Below, in pieces: positions 47,537-56,273 of a stretch of DNA of 64,000 nt; positions within the stretch are counted from its first letter, which is position 1; each line of letters begins with the position of its first letter. This DNA comes from Hyphomicrobiaceae bacterium (GTDB lineage Bacteria > Pseudomonadota > Alphaproteobacteria > Rhizobiales > Hyphomicrobiaceae), in assembly GCA_025359185.1 (NCBI GenBank), contig JANYHF010000011.1, positions 1 to 64,000 on the forward strand, written 5' to 3'. The position numbers and the translations under genes are program-made. The notes under the pieces are model-generated. The model saw only the letters and a list, made by a program, of their open reading frames with translations, did not search any database and was not told where the DNA came from.

Positions 47537-50194
47537 TTACTCCTGTGCGTCCAAAGTTCGCGTCACGATCTCGAACACGTCGCGCGACAACCCTGTAGTT
47601 CCGCGTACGGTTTCTAGGGCCTTGCGCGCAAGCTCCCGGCGCTTGGGCTCCAGCGACCGCCAGCTGCGGAAGGCGCCAAGAAGCCTTGCAGCGACCTGCG
47701 GATTGAACGCATTGAGATCGATCACGGCCGCGGCCACCAGACTGTAACCCATGCCATCCGCCCGGTTGAAATTCAGCTGATTGCCTTGCGCAAAGCCACC
47801 GATCAGTGAGCGGACCTTGTTAGGATTGCGGAGCGAAAACAAAGAATGCTTGAGCAGCGCTTCCACGTTCTCGAGCGTACCCGGAAGATCCGACATTGCC
47901 TGCACGGCAAACCACTTGTCCATGACCAGCAGATCCTTGCTCCATTGCTTTTCAAAAGCCGCCAGAGCTTGCACCCGCTGTGGACAATCGAAATCGGCGA
48001 GGATGGCGAGGCCAGTGAGCTGATCGGTCATGTTCCGGGCCGAGCTGAAATGCTTGGCAACCAGCGCGATATCTTCGTCCTCGCCCCGCTTCGCGATCAG
48101 CATCAAGGCGGCCGAGCGCAGGGAACGGTTGCCGGTGCTGGCGGCGTCCGGCTTGTAGGTTCCTTTGGGTTTATGCTTGTCGTATAGCCGTGTCAGCTGC
48201 TCGTGCAACTCGGTGCCAATGACTTCCAGAAGGCGCTCGCGGGCCAAATGAATGGCGGCAGGATCGACGTTATCGCGCACGGTGCGGGCAATATCGGTTT
48301 CGCTCGGCAGCTGCATGAACAGCGCCCGGTAGGCCGGTTCGAGCTTTTCATCCCCAATCGTCAAGCTGATTGCCTTAGCGAGATCGACCCCGATCTTGCC
48401 GCGCTTGCCCTTGGCCGGGTCAGCCATCAGCTCCAGGATGATCCGGGTCGCATAGGTCTGCATGGACTGCCAGCGGTTGAAGAGATCGCTGTCGTGCACC
48501 ATGAGGAATTCAAGATCGGCGGTACTCTGATCGAACGTGACATTGACGGGTGCCGAGAAATCGCGCAGCAGCGAGACGACTGGGCGGGACGTGACGCCGG
48601 AAAAGCTGAAGGTCTGCTTGGTTTTGCGGAGTTCCACCATGCCGTCGCGCGGTTCGGTGCCATCGGCAAGTTTGAGCGGGATTTCGGTGCCATTGCTGCC
48701 GATCAGGCCGAGCCGGACCGGAATGTGGAACGGCTTCTTTTTTGGCTGGCCCGGCGTCGGGGCCAGCGACTGTTCGATGGTCAGCGTGGCGGTTTGCGCC
48801 GTCTGGTCATGGGTCAGAGAACAGACCAGTTCGGGCGTGCCGGACTGGCTGTACCAGAGCATGAACTGGCTGAGGTCGGTTGCGCACGCATCCTCGAAGC
48901 ACGCGACAAAGGCCTCGACCGTAGTCGCCTCGCCGTCGTGTCGCTCGAAATAGAGATCCATTCCCTTGCGGAAGCCGTCCACGCCCAGAATAGTCTGCAG
49001 CATACGGCAGACCTCGGCACCTTTTTCGTAGACGGTTGATGTGTAAAAATTGTTGATCTCGATGTAGCTCGACGGGCGCGGCGGATGCGCCAGCGGCCCC
49101 GCATCCTCGGGGAACTGCGCGGCCCTCAGGCCCCGCACATCGCCGATACGCTGCACCGTGCGCGACCGTTCATCGGCGGAAAATTCCTGATCGCGAAAAA
49201 CCGTCAGGCCTTCCTTCAGGCAAAGCTGGAACCAGTCGCGGCAAGTGACGCGGTTGCCAGTCCAGTTGTGAAAATACTCGTGTGCAATGACGCTTTCGAT
49301 CGCTACGAAATTGCTATCGGTCGCGGTCTCGGGCGAGGCCAGCACCAGCTTGTCGTTGAAGATGTTGAGGCCTTTGTTCTCCATAGCGCCCATATTGAAA
49401 TCGGACACGGCCACGATCATGAAAATGTCGAGGTCATATTCGCGCCCGAAGCGCTTTTCATCCCAGCGCATTGAGCGCTTGAGGCTGTCCATGGCCCAGG
49501 CGCAGCGGTCTTCCTTGCCGGGCTCCACATAGATGCGCAGGTCGACCTTGCGGCCTGATACGGTCACGAACGTATCGCTGATATGGCCGAGTTTGCCGCC
49601 GACCAGCGCGAACAGATAAGAGGGTTTCTTGAACGGATCGTTCCAGGTCGCAAAATGACGGTTGGACTTGGCGATCTTGCCACTGCCGATGAGATTGCCG
49701 TTGGAGAGCAAAACCGGAGCGTCTGTTGCGTCGGCTTCAATCCGTGTTGTGTAGGTGGTCAGGACATCGGGCCGGTCGAGGAAATAGGTGATGCGCCGGA
49801 AACCCTCGGCCTCGCATTGCGTGCAATAGATACCGTTGGATCGGTAAAGGCCAGTGAGTGCCTTGTTTGCCTCGGGATTGCAGTGGGTTGTGATGTCAAG
49901 CGTGAACGGACGGTCTGGCACGTTGTGGATGGTCAGCGTTTCGGCATCGACCGAATAATCCTTGTCTGTGAGTTTGCGGCCAGACAATTTGGCGTCGGCC
50001 AAGTCCAACATCTGGCCATTGAGGACGAGGTCTGTCGCCGGATGTTTTGCCAGCGTGTTCGGACGTAACTTCAGCTTTGACGTGACCCGTGTCGCCTCGG
50101 GCTCCAGCCGCACATCGAGATCGACTTTGTCGATCAGAAAGGGTGCTGGCGTATAGTCCTTCAGGCGAATCGTGCGGTGCTGTGTCTTGGCCAT
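47537..50194 (-). CDS. pepN: aminopeptidase N
   Basis: An 885-residue M1 zinc aminopeptidase. The exopeptidase motif is MGAMENKGLNIF; zinc ligands are VIAHEYFHNWTGNRVT with the distal Glu in CLKEGLTVFRDQEF. The C-terminal helical domain (DUF3458) follows. It trims N-terminal residues from peptides in the cytoplasm. ATG 50194 follows AGGACC; a longer frame to 50260 is unsupported. Confidence 0.97.
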   Translation of the reverse strand: MAKTQHRTIRLKDYTPAPFLIDKVDLDVRLEPEATRVTSKLKLRPNTLAKHPATDLVLNGQMLDLADAKLSGRKLTDKDYSVDAETLTIHNVPDRPFTLDITTHCNPEANKALTGLYRSNGIYCTQCEAEGFRRITYFLDRPDVLTTYTTRIEADATDAPVLLSNGNLIGSGKIAKSNRHFATWNDPFKKPSYLFALVGGKLGHISDTFVTVSGRKVDLRIYVEPGKEDRCAWAMDSLKRSMRWDEKRFGREYDLDIFMIVAVSDFNMGAMENKGLNIFNDKLVLASPETATDSNFVAIESVIAHEYFHNWTGNRVTCRDWFQLCLKEGLTVFRDQEFSADERSRTVQRIGDVRGLRAAQFPEDAGPLAHPPRPSSYIEINNFYTSTVYEKGAEVCRMLQTILGVDGFRKGMDLYFERHDGEATTVEAFVACFEDACATDLSQFMLWYSQSGTPELVCSLTHDQTAQTATLTIEQSLAPTPGQPKKKPFHIPVRLGLIGSNGTEIPLKLADGTEPRDGMVELRKTKQTFSFSGVTSRPVVSLLRDFSAPVNVTFDQSTADLEFLMVHDSDLFNRWQSMQTYATRIILELMADPAKGKRGKIGVDLAKAISLTIGDEKLEPAYRALFMQLPSETDIARTVRDNVDPAAIHLARERLLEVIGTELHEQLTRLYDKHKPKGTYKPDAASTGNRSLRSAALMLIAKRGEDEDIALVAKHFSSARNMTDQLTGLAILADFDCPQRVQALAAFEKQWSKDLLVMDKWFAVQAMSDLPGTLENVEALLKHSLFSLRNPNKVRSLIGGFAQGNQLNFNRADGMGYSLVAAAVIDLNAFNPQVAARLLGAFRSWRSLEPKRRELARKALETVRGTTGLSRDVFEIVTRTLDAQE

Positions 50195-50509
50195 GTTTGG
50201 TCCTGTGCGCGGTCTCTGGAAAGGGTTGTCCGCAAGATGGCTCCGAACCGCGCCAGACACAACGGCAAGAGCGCGGTTGACACCCAGATTCGCGGAGGTT
50301 CTTTGGGGGAACCGGAAACGGCGGCGTGGGATCTCCGCCCGCCGCCCGCCACTTGCGGCCGCGAACGCGGACCTCTGTGGGCTACTCCACTCCCGGGCGT
50401 CTTACCCCTGGCGTGCGGCGGTAGTCCCCCGAAGACCTCACGTGCGGCGGGCCCTCCGGGCGCTGCTCACATCCAAGACGCCCTCGAGTGCACCCCTGAT
50501 TGGAGAAAG

Positions 50510-50650
50510 ATGAAGGAAGTATACATAGATGTAGTTGGAAGTAAAAAACAGACTACAGAATTGGTGAAGCGATGCAACGCTGTAGGGTGCAATAGGCGTT
50601 CTTCGCGCCGTATGGCACCTCTTGGGCAAGGACAGTGCAATTGGGCATAA
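50510..50650 (+). CDS. small open frame of 46 codons, possibly a remnant
   Basis: ATG 50510 has GGAG five bases upstream and opens MKEVYIDVVGSKKQTTELVK, a stretch of AT-rich codon use unlike the rest of the window. The second half reads into the palindromic element (from 50580), so the reading frame's end is probably not original. It may be the start of a transferred gene cut by the element, or chance. Confidence 0.25.
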   Translation: MKEVYIDVVGSKKQTTELVKRCNAVGCNRRSSRRMAPLGQGQCNWA

Positions 50651-50672
50651 GAGCGCCTAGTGCACCCTACAG
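50580..50672. repeat. MITE-like palindromic repeat of 93 bases
   Basis: Perfect 12-bp terminal inverted repeats CTGTAGGGTGCA (50580-50591) and TGCACCCTACAG (50661-50672), with inner arms TAGGCG (50593-50598) and CGCCTA (50654-50659). GTAGGGTGCA..TGCACCCTAC palindromes are a widespread intergenic family. No target duplication is evident. Confidence 0.7.
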
Positions 50673-50728
50673 ATCGTCAGATCGGGCATAGCGCTCAATC
50701 AGCCCTTGGCAAATTGGGTAGACCCGAC

Positions 50729-50748
50729 TATATGCAAACGCATATAAT
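50729..50748 (+). promoter_or_regulatory. palindromic operator overlapping a -10 box before the VOC/wrbA genes
   Basis: TATATGC-AAAC-GCATATA (50729-50746) is a perfect 7-bp inverted repeat. Its right arm merges into TATAAT (50743-50748), an ideal -10 box, while no good -35 exists. This arrangement fits repression by a MarR- or HxlR-like dimer that would release on quinone or electrophile stress. Confidence 0.55.
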
Positions 50749-50804
50749 TCGGCATTCCGTTCAATCCCGATCAAACGTATGAGTCTTTCTAGAGGAGTTC
50801 CCCC

Positions 50805-51305
50805 ATGGCCAATGTCCCTATCGCGGCAGGCACACGTGTCGGGCACGTGCATTTGAAAGTCGCCGATCTCGACCGGGCGCTCGGCTTTTACCAGGGCGTA
50901 CTCGGCTTTCAGCTGATGCAACGTTTCGGCACACAAGCCGCGTTCATCTCGGCGGGTGGTTATCACCATCACATCGGGCTCAACACCTGGGAGAGCAAAG
51001 GCGGGCCGCCGCCGGCGCGTGGAACCACAGGGCTCTACCACACTGCCATTCTCTATCCCACGCGCGCCGATCTTGCTGACGCGCTTCGGCGTGTCGCCAA
51101 GGCTGGCATTGCGCTTGATGGCGCCAGCGATCACGGCGTGAGCGAGGCCCTCTATCTCAGCGACCCCGATGGCAACGGCGTCGAACTCTATTGGGATCGT
51201 CCGCAGGTCGAATGGCCTCGTGCAGCCAATGGCGAACTGGCCATGACCACGCAACGGCTTGATCTCGATGGCCTGCTGCGGGAACCGGAACTCGCCCACG
51301 CTTAG
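50805..51305 (+). CDS. VOC-family (catechol 2,3-dioxygenase/glyoxalase-like) protein
   Basis: A 166-residue vicinal-oxygen-chelate protein. Metal-ligand positions appear as His in [19 protein letters not shown], His in [10 protein letters not shown] and Glu in [12 protein letters not shown]. The family includes ring-cleaving dioxygenases, glyoxalases and fosfomycin-type transferases; the pattern is closest to CatE-like proteins. AGAGGAG precedes the ATG. WrbA follows after 32 bases. Confidence 0.87.
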   Translation: MANVPIAAGTRVGHVHLKVADLDRALGFYQGVLGFQLMQRFGTQAAFISAGGYHHHIGLNTWESKGGPPPARGTTGLYHTAILYPTRADLADALRRVAKAGIALDGASDHGVSEALYLSDPDGNGVELYWDRPQVEWPRAANGELAMTTQRLDLDGLLREPELAHA

Positions 51306-51337
51306 CCTTTTCAAATGCCTCAACACAACGGAGACTT

Positions 51338-51937
51338 ATGATGACCAAGGTACTCGTCCTGTTTTATTCCTCCTACGGACATATCGAAACGATGGCTCAT
51401 GCCGTCGCTGAGGGCGTCACGTCGGCCGGCGCGCATGTCGACGTCAAGCGCGTGCCAGAACTGGTGCCCGCTGAGGTCGCCAAGGCCTCGCATTTCAAGC
51501 CTCAGACCGCGCCGATCGCAACAGTTGATGAACTCGCCAACTACGACGCCATTATTTTTGGTTGCGGCACGCGCTACGGCACGTTCGCTTCGCAGATGCG
51601 CAATTTCATCGATCAGACGGGCGGACTTTGGGCCAAAGGAGCGTTGGTAGGCAAGGTGGGGTCGGCCTTTACGTCTTCGGCCACGCAGCACGGTGGCCAG
51701 GAAACAACGATCCTGGGCTTTATCCCAACCATGCTGCATCACGGCATGGTCGTCGTTGGCCTTCCCTACGCCTTCCAGGGCCAAATGGGCATGAGCGAGA
51801 TCCTTGGTGGTTCGCCCTACGGTGCCAGCACGATAACGGGCGGCGACGGATCGCGTCAGCCCTCGGCCATCGAATTGGACGCCGCCCGTTATCAGGGCAA
51901 GCACGTCGCGCAGATCGCAGCCAAACTGAAGAGCTAA
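51338..51937 (+). CDS. wrbA: NAD(P)H:quinone oxidoreductase, type IV
   Basis: A 199-residue flavodoxin-like WrbA that reduces quinones by two electrons. FMN-binding pieces: [31 protein letters not shown] and [13 protein letters not shown]. Tandem ATGs at 51338 and 51341 follow GGAGAC. The upstream VOC gene and the shared palindrome-controlled promoter suggest a quinone/catechol detoxification unit. Confidence 0.95.
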   Translation: MMTKVLVLFYSSYGHIETMAHAVAEGVTSAGAHVDVKRVPELVPAEVAKASHFKPQTAPIATVDELANYDAIIFGCGTRYGTFASQMRNFIDQTGGLWAKGALVGKVGSAFTSSATQHGGQETTILGFIPTMLHHGMVVVGLPYAFQGQMGMSEILGGSPYGASTITGGDGSRQPSAIELDAARYQGKHVAQIAAKLKS

Positions 51938-51970
51938 AGATTTTCCGGTTCACGTGCCCGACGTTGATCA

Positions 51971-52078
51971 CCCCCTCACCCTGTCCCTCTCCCCAAAGGA
52001 GAGGGGACGCGATGCGCTGATTTTGCGGGTCAATCGTCCCTTCCCCCTTGAGGGGGAGGGATAGGATGGGGGTGGGGT
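51971..52078. repeat. compound CCCTC/GAGGG palindromic repeat
   Basis: Outer arms CACCCCCTCACCCT and AGGATGGGGGTGGGG enclose two hairpins: GTCCCTCTCCcc..GGAGAGGGGAC and CCCTTCCCCCttgaGGGGGAGGG. The CCCTCTCCCC core matches the short palindrome at 23713. It sits between convergent wrbA and the pentapeptide gene and may help terminate both. Confidence 0.65.
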
Positions 52079-52129
52079 GGGAAAGCCTGGCAACAGGGCG
52101 CGCCTGCTCCAACTTGAACTGGAAAGACT

Positions 52130-54313
52130 CTATTGGGCTGGAACAGCTGCTGCGGCGGCGGGGTTCGAATCTGTCACTGCCACGGCTGGCGTCTGAGCCG
52201 CGGCCGCCTCTGCAACCATAGGAGCGGTCCGCTCGGTTGTGGCTTCCAAATCGAGCAGCACCAATTCCGGCAGATGCTTGGCGGCGGGGCAATCTGGCGA
52301 GCGCAAGCGGCGCAGCATCGCCGCCGGATTTGATTTCTTGGGCGTATCGACGATTCTGCGGACCAAGCCGATCGCGACGGACCCGTCCGATTGATTGGCT
52401 GAGCAGCTGAGTTTGCCAAAAAAGGCCGCCATCTTCTCAAGCCGTTGCGACTGATCGGTGGTTACGGCCGCCTGCTTCATCGCGGCCCAGGCCGTCGCCT
52501 GATCACCCGCATTCCAACTCGCGCCTTCTTCTGCCGAATCGAACCTTGCGATCAGCTTGTCGATCTTGTCCTGTACGCGCCCCAGCTTGACGGATTTGCG
52601 CAACTCCTTCAGCGCGATCACATCTTTGGGATCGAGCGGCTTGATCACGATGGCGCCAAAATCAGCCAGCGAGGCCTGACCGATGGCGGGCGGCTTGGTG
52701 TCCCAGATGACCGCCGCGCCAAAATCGACGGCTGACACATCGGCGTCGGTGAAATCGGCGCCCTGCAACCGCGCTGCGTTGAGATTTGCGCCTTCAAGAT
52801 GCGCACCCTGAAAATTGGCGCCCTGGGCCTGCGCGAACACCAGCCGCGCGCCTTTGAGATCGGCACCATAGAAGTCGCTGCCTTGCAATCTGGCGCCCTT
52901 CAAGTCCGCTCCGTTCAAATTGGCGCCAAGGAAGTTCGCGCCCATCAGCTCGATGCCGCCACCCAGGGACGCGCCGCGCAGATCGGCTCCGGACAGATTA
53001 GCGCCTGTCAGGTCCGCGTAGCGGAAATCGGTGCCTTTGAGGACCGCATTCTCGAAATTGGCGCCGCTGACATACGCGAACCGGAGATCGGCACCCGAAA
53101 GATCGGCGCGGGCGAAGTTGGCCGAACTCAGATTGGCACAACTGCCCGCCCGCAAGGTCGGCTCGGTCAACACCACATCGATGTCAAGGCAGGACAGCCG
53201 CGCGCCCCTGAGATTGGTGCCGACGAGCCGCGCGCCGCGCAAGTCGGCTCCGGTGAAATCGGCCAGTCCCAGGTCCGAGCGGTCAAGCTCTGCATAGCGC
53301 AGATCGCGGTCCCGCAGCGAGACAATGGCCTGCCCCTTGCCGCCGCCCTTGCGATCGACGACAACTTCGTCCGTGACCGAGAGGTTGCGGCGGAACGGGC
53401 TCGTTGACAGCCGCGATCCCGAACCTAAGCCCTCAAACAGCCAGTCTGTGACGGCGAACACGCGTCGTGAGGCAACCTGGCCATCGGCCGTCGTAATGGT
53501 TTTCACGCTGCTCCAGGGCAGCGACTGGGTGAAGCGGTCCAGCGGCTCATCAGGAACCGTCGCCACCAGGAATGAGAAGAGGACAACCCCGACATAGAGG
53601 ATGACCGTGGCCATCACGTTCAAGGGCTGGTTTCGCACCATACGCGACAGGGCGCCAAAAAAGCTTGACGATCGGCTGCCCAAAAACGCACCCATCAGGC
53701 CGAGGATGACGGTATCCAGCACCAGCGCCAACCTGTGCGACCAGGTTGTGGTGACGTCGTGATAGGGCAGGTAGACAATCTGGATGAACAGGATGACCAG
53801 CACCGGGATGCCGATGATCGAGAGCCAGAACATGCCATGCAGGAAGCCGCCGAATAGTTTTGAGCGCTCGGGGCCGGCCAGCGCCTGGGTGAAGAAGTAG
53901 GAATGCAGCTCGTGCCGGATGGGATGGGTACGGCGGTGCGTGGGCTCCATATCGCGCACGGCGGCATCGAATTCCATGACCTTACGGGCGAGCATCACAT
54001 GCTGCACCAGCAAGCCGAAATGCATGAAAACGAGGACGATGGGAGCGAACAGGAAGAAGCGCGTGAGATCAATACTGACTTGCAACACAGGCAGCTGCAC
54101 GGCTGAATTCAGGAGCAGGTCCTTGTGGGTGACGCCAGCCGCCGCGATGCAGAAGTAAGCCACCACGCCAAGAAAGATCAGCCAGCCCGTATGGGCGATC
54201 TCGCTGGTTGAGTTGACGGCCTCGATCAGGCTGAACGGATTGACCTCGGTCAGGCTCGGCCGGGCTTGCGGGCTCGGAGCGTCAAAGCCTATCGCCAAAG
54301 ATCTCTCAGACAT
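52130..54313 (-). CDS. large membrane-anchored pentapeptide-repeat protein
   Basis: A 727-residue protein. Residues 1-270 contain about five membrane helices (for example GWLIFLGVVAYFCIAAAGV, ATVILYVGVVLFSFLVATV). Residues about 335-540 form a run of A(D/N)LxG-type pentapeptides (ADLSGADLRF, ADLTGANLSGADLRGASL, ANLNGADLKGARL), expected to fold as a right-handed quadrilateral beta-helix. The C-terminal 190 residues are soluble and Ala-rich, without a recognised domain. Function unknown; the helix probably presents a protein- or DNA-binding surface in the cytoplasm. Confidence 0.85.
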   Translation of the reverse strand: MSERSLAIGFDAPSPQARPSLTEVNPFSLIEAVNSTSEIAHTGWLIFLGVVAYFCIAAAGVTHKDLLLNSAVQLPVLQVSIDLTRFFLFAPIVLVFMHFGLLVQHVMLARKVMEFDAAVRDMEPTHRRTHPIRHELHSYFFTQALAGPERSKLFGGFLHGMFWLSIIGIPVLVILFIQIVYLPYHDVTTTWSHRLALVLDTVILGLMGAFLGSRSSSFFGALSRMVRNQPLNVMATVILYVGVVLFSFLVATVPDEPLDRFTQSLPWSSVKTITTADGQVASRRVFAVTDWLFEGLGSGSRLSTSPFRRNLSVTDEVVVDRKGGGKGQAIVSLRDRDLRYAELDRSDLGLADFTGADLRGARLVGTNLRGARLSCLDIDVVLTEPTLRAGSCANLSSANFARADLSGADLRFAYVSGANFENAVLKGTDFRYADLTGANLSGADLRGASLGGGIELMGANFLGANLNGADLKGARLQGSDFYGADLKGARLVFAQAQGANFQGAHLEGANLNAARLQGADFTDADVSAVDFGAAVIWDTKPPAIGQASLADFGAIVIKPLDPKDVIALKELRKSVKLGRVQDKIDKLIARFDSAEEGASWNAGDQATAWAAMKQAAVTTDQSQRLEKMAAFFGKLSCSANQSDGSVAIGLVRRIVDTPKKSNPAAMLRRLRSPDCPAAKHLPELVLLDLEATTERTAPMVAEAAAAQTPAVAVTDSNPAAAAAVPAQ

Positions 54314-54495
54314 ATCTGCTTTGCCCCCGGCAACCCACCACCGCGCCCAGATGCTGAGACGGATTGTTTAATCCACCCAAGCTCTTGCGACGCTAGCACA
54401 GCAGCCGACGGGATGCCAAACGCCTGCACCGCGCCTCTGCTCCGGATTGAGATTGCCTGCTAATTGCGGCGGGCTTGCGAAGGCCCGTAACCGCT

Positions 54496-54972
54496 CTATG
54501 CCTTGATATCAGCGGCGACCTTCAGGCTCGTGATCTTGTCCGGGTTTCGCACGGGCTCGCCGCGCTCGATCTTGTCGACGTGCTCCATACCCTCGATGAC
54601 CTTACCCCAAGCGGTGTATTGGTTGTCGAGGAAGCGGGCGTCGTCGAAGCAGATGAAGAATTGGCTATCGCCGCTGTCGGGGCTGGACGAGCGGGCCATC
54701 GAGCAGACGCCGCGCACATGCGGCTCCTTGTTGAACTCGGCCTTCAGCTTCTTGCCTGAACCACCAGTGCCGGTGCCTTGCGGGCAGCCCGTCTGGGCCA
54801 TGAAGCCCTCGATCACGCGATGGAACACGATGCCATCGTAAAACCCCTCGCGCGCCAGTTCCTTGATACGCGCAACGTGGCCGGGTGCGAGGTCCGGGCG
54901 AAGTTCGATGACAACCTTGCCATGGCTCATGTCCATGATAAGCGTGTTCTCTGGGTCTTTGATCTTGCTCAT
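54496..54972 (-). CDS. ppiB: cytoplasmic cyclophilin-type peptidyl-prolyl isomerase
   Basis: A 158-residue cyclophilin without signal peptide: FYDGIVFHRVIEGFMAQTGCPQGTGTGGS carries the catalytic Arg and the binding-site Phe/Met/Gln (quoted in part only), followed by SQFFICFDDARFLDNQYTAWGKV. It speeds proline isomerisation. It lies downstream of the exported paralogue and coaD on the same strand, with a 33-bp-arm palindrome between. Confidence 0.95.
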   Translation of the reverse strand: MSKIKDPENTLIMDMSHGKVVIELRPDLAPGHVARIKELAREGFYDGIVFHRVIEGFMAQTGCPQGTGTGGSGKKLKAEFNKEPHVRGVCSMARSSSPDSGDSQFFICFDDARFLDNQYTAWGKVIEGMEHVDKIERGEPVRNPDKITSLKVAADIKA

Positions 54973-55021
54973 TTTATCGTCTCCGCTTTTGTTTTCGGTG
55001 TTTCAATGATCGATCCCCCTC

Positions 55022-55118
55022 TTCGTCATGGCGGGGCTTGACCCGGCCATCCAGGGTCGCGAACGCAATGGCTCGTGCCTGCGCTCTGGATGGCCGGGTC
55101 AAGCCCCGCCATGACGAA
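55022..55118. repeat. long perfect palindrome between the two cyclophilin genes
   Basis: 33-base arms (55022-55054 and 55086-55118) are exactly complementary, with a 31-base loop. The arms carry the GGCGGGGCTTGACCCGGCC type of motif familiar from intergenic repeats in Bradyrhizobium-like genomes. Read-through RNA would form a very stable hairpin inside the operon. Confidence 0.75.
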
Positions 55119-55139
55119 ATATGCCAGCCTAGGCAGGTA

Positions 55140-55679
55140 CTATTTGGCGTCAGCCGCCAGCTGCAATTTCAGAATGCGGTCTGGCTTCTCGGGCGGCTCG
55201 CCAACGGCGACTTTATCAACAAATTCCATGCCTTGAACGACTTCGCCCCAGACCGTGTATTGCCCGCGCAGCTGATCGCAGCCGCCTGAGAAGCAGATGA
55301 AGAACTGGCTGTTGGCGCTGTTGGGATCATTGGTGCGGGCCATGCCGATGGTGCCGCGCTTGTAGGGCGTATCGGTGAACTCGCTGGGCAGATTGGGCTC
55401 ATAGGAGCCACCGGTGCCAGTGCCAGTCGGATCGCCGGTCTGGGCCATGAAATCGGGGATAACCCGGTGGAACGTCAGGCCATCATAGAAGTGCCGCGAC
55501 ACCAGTTTCTTGATCTGGGCGACGTGCTTGGGGGCGAGGTCAGGGCGCAGCGCGATGACGACGCGGCCACCCGTCAGTTCCATATACAACGTGTTCTGCG
55601 GGTCCATGTCTGCGCACAGCGCTGCACCGGCCAAGCCAGCCCAGACGAGGGTCGCGGCCACGAGAGTTCTCAAGAACAT
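55140..55679 (-). CDS. exported cyclophilin-type peptidyl-prolyl isomerase
   Basis: A 179-residue cyclophilin with signal peptide MFLRTLVAATLVWAGLAGAALC, so it acts in the periplasm. Core: FYDGLTFHRVIPDFMAQTGD and NSQFFICFSGGCDQLRGQYTVWGEV. ATG 55679 follows AAGGAAG; a much longer open frame upstream overlaps coaD in another frame and is a shadow. It follows coaD by 35 bases. Confidence 0.95.
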   Translation of the reverse strand: MFLRTLVAATLVWAGLAGAALCADMDPQNTLYMELTGGRVVIALRPDLAPKHVAQIKKLVSRHFYDGLTFHRVIPDFMAQTGDPTGTGTGGSYEPNLPSEFTDTPYKRGTIGMARTNDPNSANSQFFICFSGGCDQLRGQYTVWGEVVQGMEFVDKVAVGEPPEKPDRILKLQLAADAK

Positions 55680-55714
55680 ACGGCTTCCTTTCAGTCGGCT
55701 AAGCAAGGGATGGT

Positions 55715-56221
55715 TCAGGCTTTCGTTTTGACAAAGCGTTTGGCGAGGCGCTTGGCAACATCTTTGGAAACGAAAGGCGTTACGTCGCCCCCCATGCTGG
55801 CGATCTGACGCACGAGATTGCCAGCAATATGACGAACACCCGGGGACGCGGGTAAAAATACGGTTTCGATACCATCGGCCATCGCGCCGTTCATGCCGGC
55901 GAGCTGCATCTCGTAGTCGAAATCGGTGCCGTCGCGCAGGCCCCGGATCATCAGCGTGGCGTTGGCGCCGCGCGCCGCCTCCACGGTGAGTGTGTCGAAT
56001 GTCTCCACACGGATGACGCTTCCCGCAGCTTTGGCCAGCGGTTTGCACTCGGCTTCCAGCATGGCGATGCGCTCTTCAGCGGCAAACAATGGCGCTTTGC
56101 CGGGATGGACACCGATGCCGATGACCAATTCATCGACCAACCGCGCCGCACGCGCAATAACGTCCGCGTGCCCACGCGTAACCGGGTCGAAGCTGCCAGC
56201 ATAAAAACCAATCCGCCTCAT
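55715..56221 (-). CDS. coaD: phosphopantetheine adenylyltransferase
   Basis: A 168-residue CoaD, the penultimate step of coenzyme A synthesis. The nucleotidyl-transferase motif is [35 protein letters not shown] is the substrate loop. It heads the coaD - exported cyclophilin - ppiB cluster, an order I associate with Hyphomicrobiales. Confidence 0.97.
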   Translation of the reverse strand: MRRIGFYAGSFDPVTRGHADVIARAARLVDELVIGIGVHPGKAPLFAAEERIAMLEAECKPLAKAAGSVIRVETFDTLTVEAARGANATLMIRGLRDGTDFDYEMQLAGMNGAMADGIETVFLPASPGVRHIAGNLVRQIASMGGDVTPFVSKDVAKRLAKRFVKTKA

Positions 56222-56273
56222 ATTATGGTCTTAGCTGAGCCAGCGCGGCTTCACAATCTGTTGGGCGGTGCGG

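Larger units (their letters stand above)
50195..50804. other. gene-free interval: GC-rich part, AT-rich patch, palindromic element, promoter
   Basis: 610 bases. 50290-50500 is GC-rich without a recognisable gene. 50505-50575 is clearly AT-rich against its surroundings and carries a 46-codon frame. 50580-50672 is a MITE-like palindrome. 50729-50748 holds an operator and -10 box for the VOC gene. Confidence 0.6.
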
